The position numbers and the translations under genes were made by a program. Positions 61,996 to 64,000 of a DNA stretch of 64,000 nt are shown here, piece by piece. The notes under the pieces were generated by a model that saw nothing but the letters and a program-made list of their open reading frames with translations, had not been told where the DNA came from and did no database searches. The stretch spans positions 1,302,001 through 1,366,000 of the forward strand of contig NZ_JBHSDH010000013.1 of NCBI RefSeq assembly GCF_042651485.1, written 5' to 3'. Source of the stretch: Sphingorhabdus_B arenilitoris (GTDB lineage: Bacteria > Pseudomonadota > Alphaproteobacteria > Sphingomonadales > Sphingomonadaceae). Position 1 is the first letter of the stretch. Every line of letters starts with the position of its first letter.

Positions 61996-63267
61996 CTAAC
62001 GCCCGAGGCGCTGGACCGACGCCTTGGGCAGGAAGATTAGGGCCGCTCCGCGCGCCGCCATCCCGCCCGCGATGCTGCGTGCGCGGTCACCTGCGCCCCA
62101 AAATGTATCAAATCGGTTGCTGCCTTTTATCGCACCGCCGGTATCCTGCGCAATCCAAAGCCCGTTGGGCTCCGCGCGGTCCATTGACAGAAACACCGGC
62201 GCGCCGAGCGGCACATATTTCACATCCGCCGCCACGCTGGTTTCGCCCACCACCGGATATCCCATCGCGCCCAAAGGCCCGGGTCCGGTCAGCTCACGGA
62301 AGAAAATGAAGCTTTTATTTTCCTGCATAATTTTCCGCCCCTCTTCGGGGTTGCGGCGCAACCAGCTGACAATGCCCTGCATCGACGATTCGCCGGGGCC
62401 AAGCAGGCCGCGATCCTTCATCAATTTGCCAATGCCAGTATAATCGCGGCCATTTTGACTGTCATAGCCGATGCGCATCACATTCCCGTCGGGCAAGCGG
62501 AGCCTGCCGGAGCCTTGCACTTGCAGGAAGAAAAACTCGACAGGGTCGGCGGCATAGGCAATTTCCAGCCCTCGTCCCGATAGGGAACCGCTTTCAATCG
62601 CCGCGCGGTCATCATATAGGGTCAGGTTGCTACCCTGCACCTTTCCGCGGATTTTCTTACCTTTTAGATCGTCTGAAAACTGGCCCAAATCGACGTCAAT
62701 CAAATCCGATGGGCGTTTGTAAACGGGCACTTCATAGCCGCGCTGCCGGGTGCGTGATCCCGCAATTTCTGGTTCGAAATATCCTGTGGCAAACGCTTTG
62801 CCATCGCCCACCTGTACCGCGTCCATATAGGTGGCGAAGAAGGAAATGGAATCCCCGGTCCAGCTTTTGACCGCATCGCAGGCTGCCTGCCAATCCGAAT
62901 TTTGGGTTAGCCCCGATTGGTCCGTGCGGCGCAGCAATCCGGGACAGCTTGTTCGAAAAGCCGCCATGGCGGAATCCGCTTTAGACCGGCTGATTTGTAA
63001 GGTCGCTATTTGCGGACCGCGCACCACGCCCAGCGCCGCCGCATTTTCGCCGCTGCCCGCCGGGACGGGCGCTGGTAACGTAGCATTGGGTGTGGACGCA
63101 ACAGGCTGCGCCGCGCGCTCCTCCGGTCCGCTTGACACAGGCGGCGATGAGGCGGGATTCACCCCGCCATTGGGTATGATGCCGCTGGAACATGCCGAAA
63201 ATAGCAATAATGATGGAATCAGCAGGACGAACGCGCGCGCAGGGCGCGGCAACCGTTTACACAGCAT
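61996..63267 (-). CDS. mltA: Membrane-bound lytic murein transglycosylase A
   Basis: The ATG at 63267 gives 423 residues with a lipobox (Cys26 in LFSAC); a GTG at 63297 would add ten residues. MltA-type features are visible: a beta-barrel domain with FATGYFEPEIAGSRTRQRGYEVPVYKRP, VEFFFLQVQGSGRLRLPDG and the 3D domain with ADVKYVPLGAPVFLSMD and IAQDTGGAIKG (catalytic Asp). It cleaves murein glycan with 1,6-anhydro products. It overlaps the Tim44-domain gene. Confidence 0.92.
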   Translation of the reverse strand: MLCKRLPRPARAFVLLIPSLLLFSACSSGIIPNGGVNPASSPPVSSGPEERAAQPVASTPNATLPAPVPAGSGENAAALGVVRGPQIATLQISRSKADSAMAAFRTSCPGLLRRTDQSGLTQNSDWQAACDAVKSWTGDSISFFATYMDAVQVGDGKAFATGYFEPEIAGSRTRQRGYEVPVYKRPSDLIDVDLGQFSDDLKGKKIRGKVQGSNLTLYDDRAAIESGSLSGRGLEIAYAADPVEFFFLQVQGSGRLRLPDGNVMRIGYDSQNGRDYTGIGKLMKDRGLLGPGESSMQGIVSWLRRNPEEGRKIMQENKSFIFFRELTGPGPLGAMGYPVVGETSVAADVKYVPLGAPVFLSMDRAEPNGLWIAQDTGGAIKGSNRFDTFWGAGDRARSIAGGMAARGAALIFLPKASVQRLGR

Positions 63268-63922
63268 CGGTTTCGTCAAGTTTCCAATTGCGATCACCGC
63301 TTTTTACGTCGCGAACAAATGTCCAAATATCATGCGCTTCGACGGCATCTGACATTGTGCCGCCAATGATATTGCCCTCGCCATCTTTGACCAATGCGGC
63401 AATATCGGCGTCAAAACGCATTGTGATACGGGCCAGTGGATGATCATATTCAGCGCGGACGATACGCGCCGTTTCAATACGGATAAGGCGGTTTTCCAAT
63501 ACCTCCCCGCGTTCTTCACGCTCCGCAATCACCTCAACAAAATCATCCAGAACATCGTCATCGCATAAAAATTGCAACGTGCTGCGATCGCCCTTCCAGA
63601 AAGCTTCCAATGTCACCTTGTAGGCGGATTTCGCGCCTTCGACAAATAGGGCAGGATCAAATTGACGGTCCGCATTCATGATTGCCCGCAAGCCGCTTTC
63701 GGCGCCTTGGTCCATGTCAAACCCAGCAGGCGGATTGTTCGCTCCCGCTGGCTGCATCATCGGGGCGGGCGCAATTACGGGCGCACTGCGTTGTTCATCC
63801 AATGGTTGGCGTGCAACAGGCTCTTGTTCATGCCCCGTCCGTTTACCCAGCACAGAATAAAGCCGGAGACCTAGAAAACCAGCTACCATCGCCAGCAAGA
63901 TGATTGATATTGATGTAGACAC
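63257..63922 (-). CDS. Tim44/TimA-domain membrane protein
   Basis: I take the GTG at 63922, four bases after GGAGG, giving 221 residues that start with a membrane helix (IILLAMVAGFLGLRLYSVLGKRTG). The longer ATG start at 63964 has no ribosome site. After a Gln/Pro-rich linker, the C-terminal Tim44-like domain (about 85-221: SAYKVTLEAFWKGDRSTLQFL, RIETARIVRAEYDH) appears. In alphaproteobacteria such proteins lie with secB and mltA; function is not settled. It overlaps mltA by 11 bases. Confidence 0.85.
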   Translation of the reverse strand: MSTSISIILLAMVAGFLGLRLYSVLGKRTGHEQEPVARQPLDEQRSAPVIAPAPMMQPAGANNPPAGFDMDQGAESGLRAIMNADRQFDPALFVEGAKSAYKVTLEAFWKGDRSTLQFLCDDDVLDDFVEVIAEREERGEVLENRLIRIETARIVRAEYDHPLARITMRFDADIAALVKDGEGNIIGGTMSDAVEAHDIWTFVRDVKSGDRNWKLDETDAV

Positions 63923-64000
63923 AAAGCCTCCGCCCAATTGGGAATTGTTGGATCGATTAAGCATGGAAAAGCCAACTTTTCCATACGGTCATAACCCCCA

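Noticed and set aside
1..64000. CRISPR array, tRNA, rRNA, insertion sequence or prophage
   Set aside because: I looked for regular spaced repeats, cloverleaf-type segments, transposase motifs and phage gene runs and saw none, though a short tRNA could be missed by eye.

Overview
The window is a chromosomal segment of an alphaproteobacterium, most likely order Sphingomonadales. This placement is inferred from gene order and protein style, not from an rRNA gene, because none is present. Pointers are the large TonB-dependent receptor next to a type II secretion operon, the tandem secreted M16 peptidases, the alanine/glutamate-rich tail on ribosomal protein L9, the Tim44-mltA-smr and rpmH-rnpA-yidD-yidC-engB strings, and the intermediate GC content. 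Nearly all DNA is coding. I see no tRNA, rRNA, insertion sequence, prophage or CRISPR array.

Layout. (1) 1-8.1 kb, minus strand: a type II secretion (T2SS) operon gspC-D-E-F-G-H-I-J-K, with gspK cut by the window edge. Upstream of it on the same strand lie a TonB-dependent receptor, a beta-helix-type outer-membrane lipoprotein and a small secreted TPR-like protein (8.3-13.3 kb). (2) 13.5-17 kb, plus: two lipoprotein peptide-binding proteins without visible permeases, and a DUF4112 membrane protein. (3) 17-23.3 kb, minus: RNase T2, nadC, a membrane-anchored class A beta-lactamase-like protein, an HEXXH lipoprotein, nadA, a DUF4230 protein and a metallo-beta-lactamase-fold hydrolase. (4) 23.5-29.5 kb, plus: two tandem M16 zinc peptidases. 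(5) 29.6-39 kb, minus: polA, a dispersed-repeat region, an orphan gene, and a fatty-acid/cell-wall cluster fabD-crotonase-fabG-acpP-fabF-mltG. (6) 39-41.4 kb: divergent LD-carboxypeptidase and Mur ligase genes, a probable murein-peptide recycling pair. (7) 41.5-44.7 kb, plus: rpsF-rpsR-rplI with a structured leader and a strong terminator, then a 2OG-Fe(II) hydroxylase and a sulfotransferase-like gene. (8) 44.7-48.7 kb: folE, a zinc-ribbon/TonB C-terminal protein, transaldolase, a 2,4-dienoyl-CoA reductase-like SDR and a DUF4197 lipoprotein. (9) 48.8-55.7 kb: priA, a membrane trypsin-like protease, a HapK-like protein, yifB/comM, a periplasmic ClpP-like protein and a PGPGW membrane protein. 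(10) 55.8-59 kb, plus: rpmH-rnpA-yidD-yidC-engB. (11) 59-64 kb: glutathione S-transferase, cupin, dapE, Smr protein, mltA and a Tim44-domain protein.

Functionally the window is dominated by envelope biology: protein secretion (T2SS), insertion (YidC/YidD), murein turnover (MltA, MltG, LdcA, Mur ligase, DapE), nutrient capture (TonB receptor, solute-binding proteins) and fatty-acid synthesis. No single locus is clearly a new defence or mobile system. The best candidates for undescribed biology are the receptor/lipoprotein module attached to the T2SS operon, the hydroxylase-sulfotransferase pair, the TonB-like protein with its proline-rich part on the cytoplasmic side, and the orphan gene beside the dispersed repeats.
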